From NCBI RefSeq assembly GCF_041361465.1, contig NZ_JBGKAC010000001.1:2914001-2978000 (forward strand): 64,000 nucleotides of DNA. Reading direction: 5' to 3'. Shown piece after piece: positions 50,095 to 61,485 of the stretch (position 1 is the stretch's first letter; every line of letters begins with the position of its first letter). Position numbers and translations under genes: made by a program. Under the pieces are notes generated by a model. The model did no database searches and was not told where the DNA came from. It saw nothing but the letters and a program-made list of their open reading frames with translations. This stretch comes from Halobaculum sp. MBLA0143. Lineage in GTDB: Archaea > Halobacteriota > Halobacteria > Halobacteriales > Haloferacaceae.

Positions 50095-51366
50095 TCAGAA
50101 CAGTCCGCTCGCCCGGAGTGCGAGCGTCAGGAGGTCACCGACGACCAGCGCCGCGACCACCCCGAGGAACAACGGGACGACGAACGGCAGTCCCGGCGAC
50201 ACCCACACCGTCTCGCGGTCGCCGTCCGCGACCGCCTCCAACCCCCGGCGGAGCCGTTCCGGGGTCGTGCCGTACGCGGAGCCGTCGATCTCCGACAGGA
50301 ACGCCGCCGCTCCCCACGGATCGTCTACTGACGTGTCGCCGGGCGTCTCACCGGCGTCCGCGGCACGGTCGGCGTCCTCGTCGTCGCCAGCCCCGGCCGC
50401 CGCAGCCTCGCTACCGGACGCGGCTGCCGCGGGCTCCGTCGCGCCCTCGTCGACGTGACGCACCTCGGCGGGGACGAACCCCGTCCCGGTCCACTCGTCC
50501 GGGGGCGCGTCGGCGGTCTCCCCGTCGTGTTCCGACTCGTCTCGCGGTCGGCCGCCGTCGGCGGACCCGTCGGGCGGTCTCGGCCCCCCCTCGCGCAGCG
50601 CCGGCCACTCCGGCTCCCGGTGGACGGCGCCGTCCGTCGGGTCGTACGTCTCGCCGACCGTCGCGGGGTCGCGCAGTCCCGGGTTCGCCCGGAGTTCGGC
50701 GAGCGTACACCCCCGCCACCGGAGGTACATCCGGAGGGCGTCCAAGTCCAGTCCGCCTCGGGGGAGGCGTCCGTCCGTCACGAGCAACGAGCCGTGACGG
50801 ACGGGCAGCGTCTCCGTGGCCGTCGGTCGCCCGACGAACATCGCCGTCGACAGCCGACCGGTCAGGAGGTTCCGGAGCGTCAGCCAGACGACGTAGCCGA
50901 ACGCGACGAAGACGGCGTTCGTCAACACCGCCACGGCCGTCACCCCCAGTAACGACGGGTACAGCGGCAGCGACAGCCGCGGGAGCGCGGTCACCAACTC
51001 CGGCGGCAGTCGGGCGATCAGCTCCGCCGGCAGTCGGTAGGTCGGCGCCACCGGGAGTACGACCGCCAGCGTGGCGATCGCCTTCGCGTCGGCGCCGCCG
51101 AACGCCCGGAACCAGTACGCCAGGAACGCGAACGGGAGGAGGAAGCCGAGCGCGAACCCGATCCGGACGAGGAACAGCCGGTCGTCGTTCAGCGGGAGTC
51201 GGGCGAACACGTCGAGCCCGAGCGCGACGAGGCCGACCAGGACCAGGGGAGGCCACAGGAGATTCGGCAGCCGCCGCGTCCGGAGATCACGGTAGGCCGC
51301 CCAGGCGAACGCCGGGACGACGACGAGCCGTAGCAGGTCGGCGACCGACGCCACGCCCAGTGTCAT
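50095..51366 (-). CDS. A24 family prepilin peptidase (PibD-like)
   Basis: Membrane aspartate protease that cleaves pilin or archaellin signal peptides. It has 423 residues. The two catalytic aspartates are in AYRDLRTRRLPN (first) and FRAFGGADAKAIA (the GxGD-like motif). Multiple hydrophobic helices flank them. Residues 215-390 are a long acidic cytoplasmic insertion, and a final helix (about 398-418) closes the protein. The ATG at 51366 is preceded by CTTTGTACCG at the leaderless distance. The frame is open to 51480. Confidence 0.85.
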   Translation of the reverse strand: MTLGVASVADLLRLVVVPAFAWAAYRDLRTRRLPNLLWPPLVLVGLVALGLDVFARLPLNDDRLFLVRIGFALGFLLPFAFLAYWFRAFGGADAKAIATLAVVLPVAPTYRLPAELIARLPPELVTALPRLSLPLYPSLLGVTAVAVLTNAVFVAFGYVVWLTLRNLLTGRLSTAMFVGRPTATETLPVRHGSLLVTDGRLPRGGLDLDALRMYLRWRGCTLAELRANPGLRDPATVGETYDPTDGAVHREPEWPALREGGPRPPDGSADGGRPRDESEHDGETADAPPDEWTGTGFVPAEVRHVDEGATEPAAAASGSEAAAAGAGDDEDADRAADAGETPGDTSVDDPWGAAAFLSEIDGSAYGTTPERLRRGLEAVADGDRETVWVSPGLPFVVPLFLGVVAALVVGDLLTLALRASGLF

Positions 51367-51512
51367 ACAGACCGTGGCCGCTGCTCGGTACAAAGACGTT
51401 CGGGTGGTGTCCGTCGCCCGTCTGACGGGGTGTCGCGGCTCGACTGACGGCTGTCGTCGCCCGCTGCGAGCATTCATCACGACTAATACGACTGGGGCCC
51501 GACATTGGGTAG

Positions 51513-52943
51513 ATGGCCCAGGACACGGGGGTCTCGAACGTCCTCTTCGTCACAGTGGACTCGCTACGGGCCGACGCGGTCGGAGCGTACGCCGACGACA
51601 GCCACACGCCGGTGTTGGACGAACTCGCGGCGCGCGGGACGGTGTTCGAGCGCGCGTTCGCCACCGGCAACTGGACGCCGTTCTCCTTTCCGTCACTCTT
51701 GGCCTCGCGGCCGGTGTTCGCCGACGGCGGCCGGATCGGCGTGGAGTCGTCGCCGACGTTGGCCGAGACTGTCGCCGACGCCGGCGTCGCGGCCGGCGGG
51801 TTCAACGCCGCAAACGGCTTCCTGACGAACCACTGGGGGTACGACGCCGGCTTCGACTCCTTCGAGCCGTTCGTCGCCGGCGCGGGGTCGTCGCTGTACG
51901 CCCGGTACCTCGCCCGACACCCCACCGTAGAGGCGTGGCTCCAGCTGGCTGCGTCGCCGCTACGCCGACTCGGCGCCCGGCTCCGCGGCGGAGCCGACGA
52001 CCGTCCGTTCCTCGACGCCTCCCGGATGTTCGACGTGGAACGTGGCGCGACGGGGTTCGTCGACGACACGGACGACCCCTTCTTCCTGTGGGTCCACTAC
52101 ATGGACGCCCACACGCCGTACGTCCCGGCGCCGCGGTACATCCGCGAGGTCTCGGGCGGCACGCTGGGCACCCACCGAATGCTCCACGCTCACACCCGGA
52201 CGGGGCTCGGCTGGGAGGTGACCGACCGGACGCTCTCCGACCTCCGGACGCTGTACCGTGCGGCCGTCCGTCAGGTGGACGCCAGTCTCGGCCGACTACT
52301 CGACCACCTGGAGGCCGCGGGCGTCGCCGACGAGACGGCGGTCGTCGTCGCGGGCGACCACGGCGAGGAGTTCCAAGAGCACGGCCACCTGGCTCACTAC
52401 CCGAAGCTGTACGACGAGCTGATCCGGGTCCCGTTGCTCGTCGCGCTGCCGGACGGGGAGTCGCGGCGCGTCGACCGTCAGGTCGGACTCGACGACGTGC
52501 CGCCGACCGTGGCGAACCTGTTGGGGGTGTCGCCGCCGTCGGCGTGGACCGGCGACTCGTTGCTGCCGGCCGTCCGCGGCGACGGTCCCCCAGCAGACGA
52601 GCCGGTCGTCTCCGTCACCGTCCGCGGGGAGACGGTGACGAGCCAGCCCATCCCGCGGTCGTTGTCCGACGGGGAGTTACTCGTGTCCGCCCGCGGCCGC
52701 GACTGGACGTACCTCCGCAACGTCGACACGGACGCGGCGGAACTGTACTTCCGTCCGGACGACCCCACACAGCAGGAGAATCTGGCGGACTCGGACCGCC
52801 CGGACGCCGCGGCCGCCCGCGAGCGGCTGGCACCGACCGTCCGCGACCACGAGCGGCTACTGCGCGACGGTGACGAGACGGACACGACGACGGTGGAAGA
52901 CGACGACTTGGGAGCGCGGCTGGACGCGCTGGGCTACCGATAG
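51513..52943 (+). CDS. Sulfatase/alkaline-phosphatase superfamily protein
   Basis: A 476-residue hydrolase. LFVTVDSLRADAVGAY carries the first metal Asp, VHYMDAHTPY the next metal site, and VVVAGDHGEEFQEHGHLAHY the Asp-His pair. The nucleophile region reads NWTPFSFPSLL: Ser58 occupies the C/S position of the formylglycine motif (C/S-x-P-S-R), but Leu replaces the Arg, and Thr55 is an alternative nucleophile. It may cleave sulfate or phosphate esters, or transfer lipid-linked groups. No signal peptide is seen, so it is likely cytoplasmic. Confidence 0.82.
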   Translation: MAQDTGVSNVLFVTVDSLRADAVGAYADDSHTPVLDELAARGTVFERAFATGNWTPFSFPSLLASRPVFADGGRIGVESSPTLAETVADAGVAAGGFNAANGFLTNHWGYDAGFDSFEPFVAGAGSSLYARYLARHPTVEAWLQLAASPLRRLGARLRGGADDRPFLDASRMFDVERGATGFVDDTDDPFFLWVHYMDAHTPYVPAPRYIREVSGGTLGTHRMLHAHTRTGLGWEVTDRTLSDLRTLYRAAVRQVDASLGRLLDHLEAAGVADETAVVVAGDHGEEFQEHGHLAHYPKLYDELIRVPLLVALPDGESRRVDRQVGLDDVPPTVANLLGVSPPSAWTGDSLLPAVRGDGPPADEPVVSVTVRGETVTSQPIPRSLSDGELLVSARGRDWTYLRNVDTDAAELYFRPDDPTQQENLADSDRPDAAAARERLAPTVRDHERLLRDGDETDTTTVEDDDLGARLDALGYR

Positions 52944-52944
52944 C

Positions 52945-53463
52945 TCAGCCGTCGGCGATGATCTCCGAGACGTGCGTGAGCCGGTAGTCGTCCTTCTCGT
53001 GACGCTCGATTTCGAGCCGTTCCAGGCTCTCTTCTTCGGCGTCCGTGGCGCTGTAGTCGTCGAACGCCGTGACGATCTGCTCCGTTCGCTCGTCGTCGTC
53101 GAGACGAGCACCGACCCGCTCGCCGTCCTCGGTCAGTGAGACATCGCTGCGGCGGTTCCCCATGAACGTCAACGCCGTCTCCTCGGTGAGCAGCCCACGC
53201 CGCTTGAGTTCGTCGAACGCCTCCATCAGATCTCTGCTGAACGGTCCGTGATCGTAGATCACGTAGTCGTCGAACGCACCGACACGCTCTGTCGGATGGA
53301 GTTCGTCGTCGTCGGGGCGGTAGAACTCTCCGAAGAACCCGAGTTTCATCAGCTTCGTCCGACCGCGGACCGGCCCCGACGACGCCGCGACGAGACGGAG
53401 GAGCTGCGACTCCGTTTCGTCAAGGCTGTCCAAGTGACGGTCGTCTGTGCCGGCTTCAGTCAT
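52945..53463 (-). CDS. Panacea/SocA-like regulatory protein
   Basis: A 172-residue acidic protein. RGRTKLMKLGFFGEFYRP, then DYVIYDHGPFSRDLMEAFDELKRRGLL, resembles the Panacea (SocA-like, formerly DUF4065) pattern of KL.KL.+F...+ and a YGPF helix; a winged-helix C-terminal half follows. Panacea proteins are antitoxins or adaptors, but the gene beside it does not look like a classical toxin. The ATG at 53463 is fixed by a strong TATA box at 53485-53494; the frame is open to 53544. Confidence 0.6.
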   Translation of the reverse strand: MTEAGTDDRHLDSLDETESQLLRLVAASSGPVRGRTKLMKLGFFGEFYRPDDDELHPTERVGAFDDYVIYDHGPFSRDLMEAFDELKRRGLLTEETALTFMGNRRSDVSLTEDGERVGARLDDDERTEQIVTAFDDYSATDAEEESLERLEIERHEKDDYRLTHVSEIIADG

Positions 53464-53484
53464 AGGTGGGAATGTGTGCTGGCG

Positions 53485-53494
53485 AAATAAATAT
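53485..53494 (-). promoter_or_regulatory. TATA box of the Panacea-like gene
   Basis: AAATAAATAT on the plus strand (ATATTTATTT on the coding strand) lies 22-31 bases before the ATG at 53463. It separates this gene from the nuclease-like gene behind it, so each has its own promoter. Confidence 0.65.
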
Positions 53495-53509
53495 CCGGTG
53501 GTGTCTACA

Positions 53510-54199
53510 CTACAGTCTCCTGACGATGTTCTCTGTAGTTTCAAGCGCTCCGAAATTTTTGGGACCGAGCGGTGTTGGGATCGTTCGCACTCTCATCCAT
53601 CCGTCTACCCAGCCTGGGTGTTCCTTCACCAGCTCCTGGTACCCGCGCACCAGCCTCTCGGCACGCCAAGCGGGCGTATCGCAGATTAACGGGAAGTACA
53701 TCACCAACACTGAGGGAATCGAGGGCTGTCGTGCATGCCAGCCCTTGTCCACGAACCCATCAACGTAGCCAGATATACCCTGACTGCTCACTGTCCGCTT
53801 GATTTCGAGCTTGGCCACAGTGACACTCTGTTTCTCTACGATGATATCCGGCTCCGAGTCTGACCCTCTGCTCTCCGTCTCGCATGACACTTGATTGATA
53901 TTGTCCGTGAGATGCTGTGAGACAAACGGTACAGTCAGTTCGTCCCCCTCAAACAGCACCCGCTTGAGGTACTGCTCGTCCGTCTCGTACTCGCTGTCTC
54001 TTCTTCGCTCACGCAGTCCTCTGTCGAGCAGTCCGTCCATCAAATCCTGCCCCCTCCGCAGGATACTCTGTTTCTCTTCAGTTTGGAGTTGGCTCTCTAT
54101 CCAAATTTGATTGTAGCTCAGACAACTGAGAGCGAACAACTCTTCCCTATCTTCCTCCGGTAGCCTCCGGAACAGGTTCCACCAACTGTCTCCCGCCAC
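53510..54199 (-). CDS. PD-(D/E)xK nuclease-like orphan protein
   Basis: A 229-residue protein of unknown family. SEPDIIVEKQSVTVAKLEIKR at 115-135 gives Asp118, Glu132 and Lys134 in the PD...ExK spacing of restriction-type nucleases, with a following Gln140 and SGYVDGFV helix as seen in that fold. The N-terminal 100 residues are helical. The gene is clearly AT-richer than its neighbours, with tail-to-promoter AT stretches on both sides, which suggests transfer. It starts with GTG, with TAGATAAG about 27 bases upstream. No methyltransferase lies nearby, so classical restriction is unlikely. Confidence 0.6.
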   Translation of the reverse strand: MAGDSWWNLFRRLPEEDREELFALSCLSYNQIWIESQLQTEEKQSILRRGQDLMDGLLDRGLRERRRDSEYETDEQYLKRVLFEGDELTVPFVSQHLTDNINQVSCETESRGSDSEPDIIVEKQSVTVAKLEIKRTVSSQGISGYVDGFVDKGWHARQPSIPSVLVMYFPLICDTPAWRAERLVRGYQELVKEHPGWVDGWMRVRTIPTPLGPKNFGALETTENIVRRL

Positions 54200-54335
54200 T
54201 GTAAGAGGAACAAGATCTTATCTATGTATATATTTTGATGTTCTATCTGCATCTAACTAGGCCGGAGGAACACCGACGCGTCGCTACCGACTCCGATCAG
54301 TGTAAAAACGGGAACCGGACGACAGCCGCGCCGGA

Positions 54336-54725
54336 TCAGATGACGCGGTTCTGGAGGTAGTCCAGGTGCTTGGCGTTGTAGACGATCCGCACGTCGTCGG
54401 CAGCCGGGGACCCGATACAGGTCAGCCGGACGTTCTTCTCCTGGACCTCCTCGTCGGAGAGGATCTGCTGCATGTCCATGTCGATGTCACCCTCCTTGAC
54501 GATGGCGGCGCAGTTGGCGCACGCGCCGGCACGACACGAGAACGGCCAGTCGTACCCCTGGGCCTCGGCGGCCTCCAGGATGTACTCGCCCTGGTTCACG
54601 TCCAGAGAGCCGTAGTCTTCGCCGTCGAGACCGGCCTCGTCGGCCTTCTCGAACAGGTCGTCGTCGTCCATCGACCAGCCGTGGTCGTCCAGCACTTCGT
54701 AGTTGAGGTACTCGACAGTGGGCAT
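54336..54725 (-). CDS. fdx: 2Fe-2S ferredoxin, halophilic plant-type
   Basis: Electron carrier for 2-oxoacid:ferredoxin oxidoreductases. It has 129 residues. The cluster is CRAGACANC with a distal Cys in VRLTCIGSP. The N-terminal acidic domain ([27 protein letters not shown]) is the extra hyperacidic insertion known for halobacterial ferredoxins. The ATG at 54725 gives [11 protein letters not shown], the usual start; the open frame runs eight codons further. Confidence 0.96.
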   Translation of the reverse strand: MPTVEYLNYEVLDDHGWSMDDDDLFEKADEAGLDGEDYGSLDVNQGEYILEAAEAQGYDWPFSCRAGACANCAAIVKEGDIDMDMQQILSDEEVQEKNVRLTCIGSPAADDVRIVYNAKHLDYLQNRVI

Positions 54726-54814
54726 CAAGTGTCGGTAGTGCCCGAGCACAATTAGGTGTTGCTATCCGACTCTGTGAGAATCCTCTCCACGGCGTCCGTG
54801 TCGCCGGAACACGG

Positions 54815-55999
54815 TCAGATCGGGACGAACTGGAACAACGCCCAGGAGGCCGCGAACGACAACGACGGCGTGAGGATCCAGAAGAAGATGACGCGGCCGG
54901 TCGTCCCGGGGTCGAACAGGTCCTCGGCGAGCAGGTCGTCGTCCTCCTCACCGAGCCCCGGCACCTCACCGGCGTCGTCCGTCTCGCCGCCACCCCCGCC
55001 GGCGGGCGCCGTCTCGGCGGCCAACGCGTCGACAGACACCTCCGGGGCGTCGCCGCGGACGGCGTCACCGATCGTCGTCGTCCGAGTCGCACGTCCCCAG
55101 CCCAGGCCGACGATACTCATCGTCGCCGAGACGGCCAGCGACGCCGGCACGTCGATCCACGAGAGGAAGGCGATGAGGCTCGCGGAGACGACCTCCACGA
55201 TCAGCGCCGCCAGGATCGGCAGGTCGGTGAGGTCGTTGCCGACGGTGTCCAGCGTCCGGCGGGCGATAGTGAACGCGCCCAGGCCGATAGCGCCACACGC
55301 CACCAGGATGCCGAGGTCCGTCGAGAGATTCGCCTCCGGCGACCCGACCAACGGTCCGACGGCGTTGGCGGCGTTCGACGCGCCGGCGGAGAAGGCCATG
55401 TAACAGGCGACGACGACGACCGCGACCGTGCCGACGAACTCCTCGCGGCTCGTCCCGTCGGCCAGCCCGACGGACAGCCCGTCGCGTTCGAGGACGGGGC
55501 CGGAGGAACGGTCGATCCGAAAGTTGGCGTCGAGATACGGGTAGAGGTAACGGCCGACGACGGCACAGATCCAGAAGGCGAGCACGGGGGAGACGAGCCA
55601 CCAGCCGACGATCCGGGCCATCTCCGGCTCCTGGAGCGTGCCGGTAGCGACCCCCAACCCCGCGATGGCGCCGACGGCAGTCATCGACGTGGACGCGGGC
55701 ACGCCGAACGTGTTGGAGACGAGCAACGCCAACCCGACGAACAGGAGGATGATCACGCTGACGAGTAGGGTGAACTCCGAGGAGGGGACGATAGCGCCCC
55801 CGAGGGTGTCGATGACGCCGCGGCCGGCCGTCGCCGCCCCCAGGAGCGCGAACACGGACATCAGGAGGGCGGCCGCGAGCTTCGACACCAGCCCGCTGCC
55901 GACCGCCGGTCCGAACGCGACGCCCGTGGAGGACCCGCCGATGTTGAACCCGACGAACACTGCGACCGCGAGCCCGACGACGAGCAGGAGGCTGACCAC
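54815..55999 (-). CDS. pit: Inorganic phosphate transporter, PiT family
   Basis: Low-affinity phosphate permease of 394 residues with about ten helices. The two PiT signature repeats are visible: VFVGFNIGGSSTGVAFGPAVGSGLV near the N-terminus, and FSAGASNAANAVGPLVGSPEANLS in the middle. VSNTFGVPASTSMTAVGAIAG is the other conserved loop. A hydrophilic Gly/Asp linker of about 60 residues precedes the last helix. The GTG at 55999 is fixed by a textbook TATA box at 56023-56030; the frame is open to 56053. Confidence 0.92.
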   Translation of the reverse strand: MVSLLLVVGLAVAVFVGFNIGGSSTGVAFGPAVGSGLVSKLAAALLMSVFALLGAATAGRGVIDTLGGAIVPSSEFTLLVSVIILLFVGLALLVSNTFGVPASTSMTAVGAIAGLGVATGTLQEPEMARIVGWWLVSPVLAFWICAVVGRYLYPYLDANFRIDRSSGPVLERDGLSVGLADGTSREEFVGTVAVVVVACYMAFSAGASNAANAVGPLVGSPEANLSTDLGILVACGAIGLGAFTIARRTLDTVGNDLTDLPILAALIVEVVSASLIAFLSWIDVPASLAVSATMSIVGLGWGRATRTTTIGDAVRGDAPEVSVDALAAETAPAGGGGGETDDAGEVPGLGEEDDDLLAEDLFDPGTTGRVIFFWILTPSLSFAASWALFQFVPI

Positions 56000-56022
56000 A
56001 GTGGGCGTACCCCCGCGACGAC

Positions 56023-56030
56023 GTATAAAT
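56023..56030 (-). promoter_or_regulatory. TATA box of the phosphate transporter gene
   Basis: GTATAAAT on the plus strand (ATTTATAC on the coding strand) lies 24-31 bases before the GTG at 55999. It decides this start over an upstream in-frame candidate at 56053, which would place the box inside the coding region. Confidence 0.65.
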
Positions 56031-56106
56031 CGACGGGTGTCGCCGCAACCCACTGGCGGCGAGACCGAGCGACACCGTTTAGCTGTTCCACAGCCTATCG
56101 TTACGT

Positions 56107-56982
56107 ATGGACTGGCAGACAGACTGGGGCCTCCGCGGACGGATGGTCGTGGTCGTCGTACTACTCGCCGCGCTGTACGCCGGGTTCCTCGGCGCGATGT
56201 CGCTGTACGGCGTCGGCATGTTCGGCATGATCCTCGTGATGGGGCTGCTGATGGGTGGGCAGCTCCTGTTCAGCGACCGGCTCGCTCTCTACTCGATGGG
56301 CGCACACGAGGTGTCCGAACAGGAGTACCCGGAGCTCCACCGGAAGGTGACTCGACTGAGCCAACAGGCGGACCTCCCGAAGCCGACGCTGGCGGTCGCC
56401 GACAGCCGCACCCCGAACGCGTTCGCGGCCGGCCGGTCGACGAAGAACGCCACCGTCTGCGTGACGACCGGGCTGCTCCGGACGCTGGACGACGACGAAC
56501 TGGAGGGTGTGCTCGCCCACGAGCTCGCCCACGTGAAGAACCGAGACGTGGCGATCATGACGATCGCCTCGTTCCTCTCGACGCTGGCGTTCATGGTCGT
56601 CCGGTGGGGGTGGCTGTTCGCCGGCGGCGACGAACAGGAGGGTGGCGGCGGCGTGATCGTCGCCGTGGTCGCCTCCTTCGTCGTCTGGGTGCTGTCGTTC
56701 GTCCTGATCCGGGCGCTCTCGCGGTACAGAGAGTTCGCCGCGGACCGGGGTGGGGCGGCAATCACCGGCAAGCCGGGTGCGCTCGCGTCCGCGCTGATGA
56801 CGATCGACGGCAGGATGGACAAGGTGCCCGACGACGACCTCCGGGGACAGGCGGAGATGAACGCGTTCTTCGTCATCCCGATCAAGAGCGGCACGATCGG
56901 CAAGCTGTTCTCCACGCACCCGGACACGGAGACCCGCATCGAGCGGCTCCGTGACCTGGAGAAGGAGATGGAGACGCGCTGA
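56107..56982 (+). CDS. htpX: HtpX-type M48 membrane metalloprotease
   Basis: Zinc endopeptidase for damaged membrane proteins, 291 residues. Two N-terminal helices (about 12-56) are followed by the protease domain: VLAHELAHVKNRD (HExxH), then two more helices and REFAADRGGAAITGKPGALASAL with the third zinc ligand Glu, ending FSTHPDTETRIERL. Single gene, divergent from the phosphate transporter. Confidence 0.94.
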   Translation: MDWQTDWGLRGRMVVVVVLLAALYAGFLGAMSLYGVGMFGMILVMGLLMGGQLLFSDRLALYSMGAHEVSEQEYPELHRKVTRLSQQADLPKPTLAVADSRTPNAFAAGRSTKNATVCVTTGLLRTLDDDELEGVLAHELAHVKNRDVAIMTIASFLSTLAFMVVRWGWLFAGGDEQEGGGGVIVAVVASFVVWVLSFVLIRALSRYREFAADRGGAAITGKPGALASALMTIDGRMDKVPDDDLRGQAEMNAFFVIPIKSGTIGKLFSTHPDTETRIERLRDLEKEMETR

Positions 56983-57350
56983 TCGCCTCACACCTGCGAA
57001 CGAGCCGGTCTTCGCCTCGTCGAGTCCGAGCCGCTCGGCGGTGACCCACTCGACGGCCGACAGTTTCTGTCGCCGCGCCCACGCGCCGGCGGCCGCACCG
57101 AGACACGTCGTCAGAGTCGTCACCAGGGGGCTGGCGACCAGACTGAATCCGAGACCCACCTCGACAGGGCCGATGTCGTCTCTGCGCCGAGCACTGTCGC
57201 AGTGTTCTCCGCGAAGACGAGTCACCGAACCCTCGATGCCGCGCCGGCCCTCGTCTACACCCCGACCGTCTCCGCGTCGACCGACCCGCCGGGCGAGGCA
57301 ACGGCGGCGCCGGTCAGTCCGGCCCGTTCCCGACGAGTTACCTCCCGTCG
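56983..57350. other. Gene-free stretch between htpX and the interrupted creatininase gene
   Basis: About 370 bases. On the minus strand an open frame contains a hydrophobic segment (VEVGLGFSLVASPLVTTLTTC, near 57171-57109) and then a charged WVTAERLGLDEAKTG, which looks like a piece of a small membrane protein. It has no clear start and runs without a stop into the antisense of htpX. I treat it as a possible gene remnant. No RNA gene is seen. Confidence 0.4.
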
Positions 57351-57704
57351 GTGTCGAGAACGTGTGTGAACGACACCGAACCCGACGAGACCGAGCAGAC
57401 GAGCAGCGACGAGACCGGCGACGCCACGGGGTTCCGCGACCGCGTCGGCACGACCGGCGAGCGACCGGAGACGGACGACGACCTCTACGGGATGACCTGG
57501 GAGGCGGCGGGCGACGCGTTCCTGACGGCGGACGCGGCCGTTCTCCCGACCGGCAGCGTCGAACAACACGCCACCCACCTCCCGATGTCGGTGGACAGCC
57601 TCCGGGCGGACCACCTCTCGGCGGAGCTGGTCGACGCTGCGAGCGAGGTGGGTCTCCGGCTCGTCCGGCTCCCGGTGTTCTCGTACGGCTACTCGGAGCA
57701 TCAT

Positions 57705-59088
<1,384 letters not shown>

Positions 59089-59667
59089 ATGAACTTCCCC
59101 GGGACGGTGACGCTGTCACAGGACACGTACCGCGACGCGATCGTCGATGTCGGCGCGTCGCTGGCCGAACACGGCGCCGAGCGACTGATCCTCCTCAACT
59201 GTCACGGCGGCAACCGGGAGCCGTTGTCGCTGGCCGTCGACCGACTCGGCCGCGACCACGACCTGACGACCCACCTCGTCCACTGGACGGACTTCGCCCG
59301 CGACCGGCTGGAGGCGGCGTTCGGCGACGACTGGGGCCACGCCGGTGAACACGAGACGAGCGTGGTCGAGCTGTTCCGGCCGGATCTCGTCCGCGAGACG
59401 GAGAAACGCCCCCAACAGACCCGGGAGTTCCCCGAGACGACGACCTACCGGTACTTCGACGACGTGACCGAACAGGGTGGGCTGGGCGACCCGACCGCGA
59501 GCGACCCGGCGTTGCTGTCGGAGATCGTCCCCGAGACCACCCGCGAGATCCTCTCGAAGCTACGGGCAGACGTCGAAGACGGGTGGTGACGGCGGCTGCG
59601 AGCCGCTGAAATCCCCTGTGACGGGCGAAAGGATGAATAACACTCTGTCCACTGGTACGATGCAGTC

Positions 59668-61485
59668 ATGAGTACAGAGCCGGCGGGCAACGGGGACGAT
59701 CGCGGGGCAGACCACGTCACCGAGACGGAGGTGGTCGTCGTCGGCGGCGGGTCGACCGGAACCGGGATCGTCCGCGACCTGGCCTTACGAGGCGTCGAGA
59801 CCACGCTGGTCGAACAGGGGAACCTCACACACGGCACGACCGGCCGGATGCACGGGCTGCTCCACAGCGGCGGTCGGTACGCCGTCGCCGACCAAGCCAG
59901 CGCCCGGGAGTGTATGGAGGAGAACCGCGTCCTCCGGGAGATCGCCACCCACTGTGTCGAGGAGACCGGCGGGATGTTCGTCAAACGGCCGGAGGACGAC
60001 GAGTCGTACTTCCAGGAGAAGCTGGAGGGCTGTCGCACCTGCGACATCCCCGCGGAGGTGATCTCCGGCGAGGAGGCGCGTCGCCGGGAGCCGTACCTCG
60101 CGCGCGACGTAGAGAAGGCGATCGTCGTGCCGGACGCAGCGGTCGATCCGTTCCGACTGTGTGTGTCGAACGCGGCCGACGCGGAGGAACACGGCGCCCG
60201 CGTCGCCACCCACGCGACGGTGACGGACCTCCTCGTTGAGGACGGCGCCGTCGGTGGTGTGGTGATCGAACACGGCGACGGCGCGGGCAAACGCCGGGAC
60301 ACGCCCGGCAACGCCGGTGTCGGTCCGGGTGCGACGGAGGTGATCCACGCGGACCACGTCGTCAACGCTGCGGGGGCGTGGTCGGGCCAGATTGCCGACA
60401 TGGCCGGTCTGGACGTGGCCGTCCGGCCGTCGAAGGGCGTGATGACGGTGATGAACGTCCGGCAGGTGGACACGGTGATCAACCGTTGCCGGCCGAAGGG
60501 TGACGCGGACATCGTCGTCCCCCACGAGACGGCCTGTATTCTCGGAACCACAGACGAGGAGGTGGACGATCCGGCGGAGTACCCGGAAGAACAGTGGGAG
60601 GTGGACCTGATGATCGAGACGCTGTCGGAACTCGTCCCGGCGCTCCAGGACGCCCGGACGCTCCGGTCGTTCTGGGGGGTGCGGCCCCTCTACGAGCCGC
60701 CGGAGACGGGGACGGACGACCCGACGGACATCACTCGGGACTACTTCCTGTTGGACCACGACGACCGGGACGGCGTCGGCGGGCTGACGACCGTCGTCGG
60801 CGGGAAGCTCACCACCTACCGGATGATGGCGGAGTCGGTGACAGACCACGTCTGTGACCTGTTGGGCGTGGACGCGGACTGTGTGACGGCCGACCGGCCG
60901 TTGCCCGGCTCCGAGGGAGCGGCCGGTCGCGACCGGGTCCGGGAGTACCAGGAGGCGTTCGGGCTGCGGTCGCCGGTCGCCCGACGGTCGACAGACCGGC
61001 TGGGCTCCCGGACGGAGGAGGTGCTGTCGTCGGTCGACCCGAACCCGGTCGTCTGCGAGTGTGAGGGTGTCACCCGGGCGGAGGTGCAGGACGCGATCGA
61101 CGGCGCCGGCGCGGACCCGAACGCGATCAGGCTGCGCACCCGGGCCTCGATGGGCAACTGTCAGGGCTGTTTCTGCGCTCACCGGATCGCAGACGAACTG
61201 TACGAGCCGTTCGACGCGGCGACGACCCGCGGGGCGCTGTCGGAACTGTACCGAGAGCGCTGGAAGGGGCAGCGTCACGCGCTGTGGGGCCAACAGCTGT
61301 CGCAGGCGGCGTTGTCGCACATGCTGCACGCGACGACGATGAACCGCGACCACGGCCCGGACGGGGGCGGCGAGCCGGACACCGGCATCGACTTCGACGC
61401 CTTCGACGACGGCACCGGTGATCCGGCGACCTCGTCCGGCGAGACGAGTGTGGCGACGGACGGGGGTCGAAGTGGCGATCAGTAG
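59668..61485 (+). CDS. glpA: Anaerobic glycerol-3-phosphate dehydrogenase subunit A
   Basis: FAD subunit that oxidises glycerol 3-phosphate to dihydroxyacetone phosphate; haloarchaea use it for glycerol catabolism. It has 605 residues. [21 protein letters not shown] is the FAD loop, [21 protein letters not shown] is the DAO signature, and [19 protein letters not shown] closes the FAD domain. A C-terminal BFD-like Fe-S domain has [11 protein letters not shown] and [20 protein letters not shown] lies about 33 bases before the ATG. First gene of glpABC. Confidence 0.96.
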   Translation: MSTEPAGNGDDRGADHVTETEVVVVGGGSTGTGIVRDLALRGVETTLVEQGNLTHGTTGRMHGLLHSGGRYAVADQASARECMEENRVLREIATHCVEETGGMFVKRPEDDESYFQEKLEGCRTCDIPAEVISGEEARRREPYLARDVEKAIVVPDAAVDPFRLCVSNAADAEEHGARVATHATVTDLLVEDGAVGGVVIEHGDGAGKRRDTPGNAGVGPGATEVIHADHVVNAAGAWSGQIADMAGLDVAVRPSKGVMTVMNVRQVDTVINRCRPKGDADIVVPHETACILGTTDEEVDDPAEYPEEQWEVDLMIETLSELVPALQDARTLRSFWGVRPLYEPPETGTDDPTDITRDYFLLDHDDRDGVGGLTTVVGGKLTTYRMMAESVTDHVCDLLGVDADCVTADRPLPGSEGAAGRDRVREYQEAFGLRSPVARRSTDRLGSRTEEVLSSVDPNPVVCECEGVTRAEVQDAIDGAGADPNAIRLRTRASMGNCQGCFCAHRIADELYEPFDAATTRGALSELYRERWKGQRHALWGQQLSQAALSHMLHATTMNRDHGPDGGGEPDTGIDFDAFDDGTGDPATSSGETSVATDGGRSGDQ

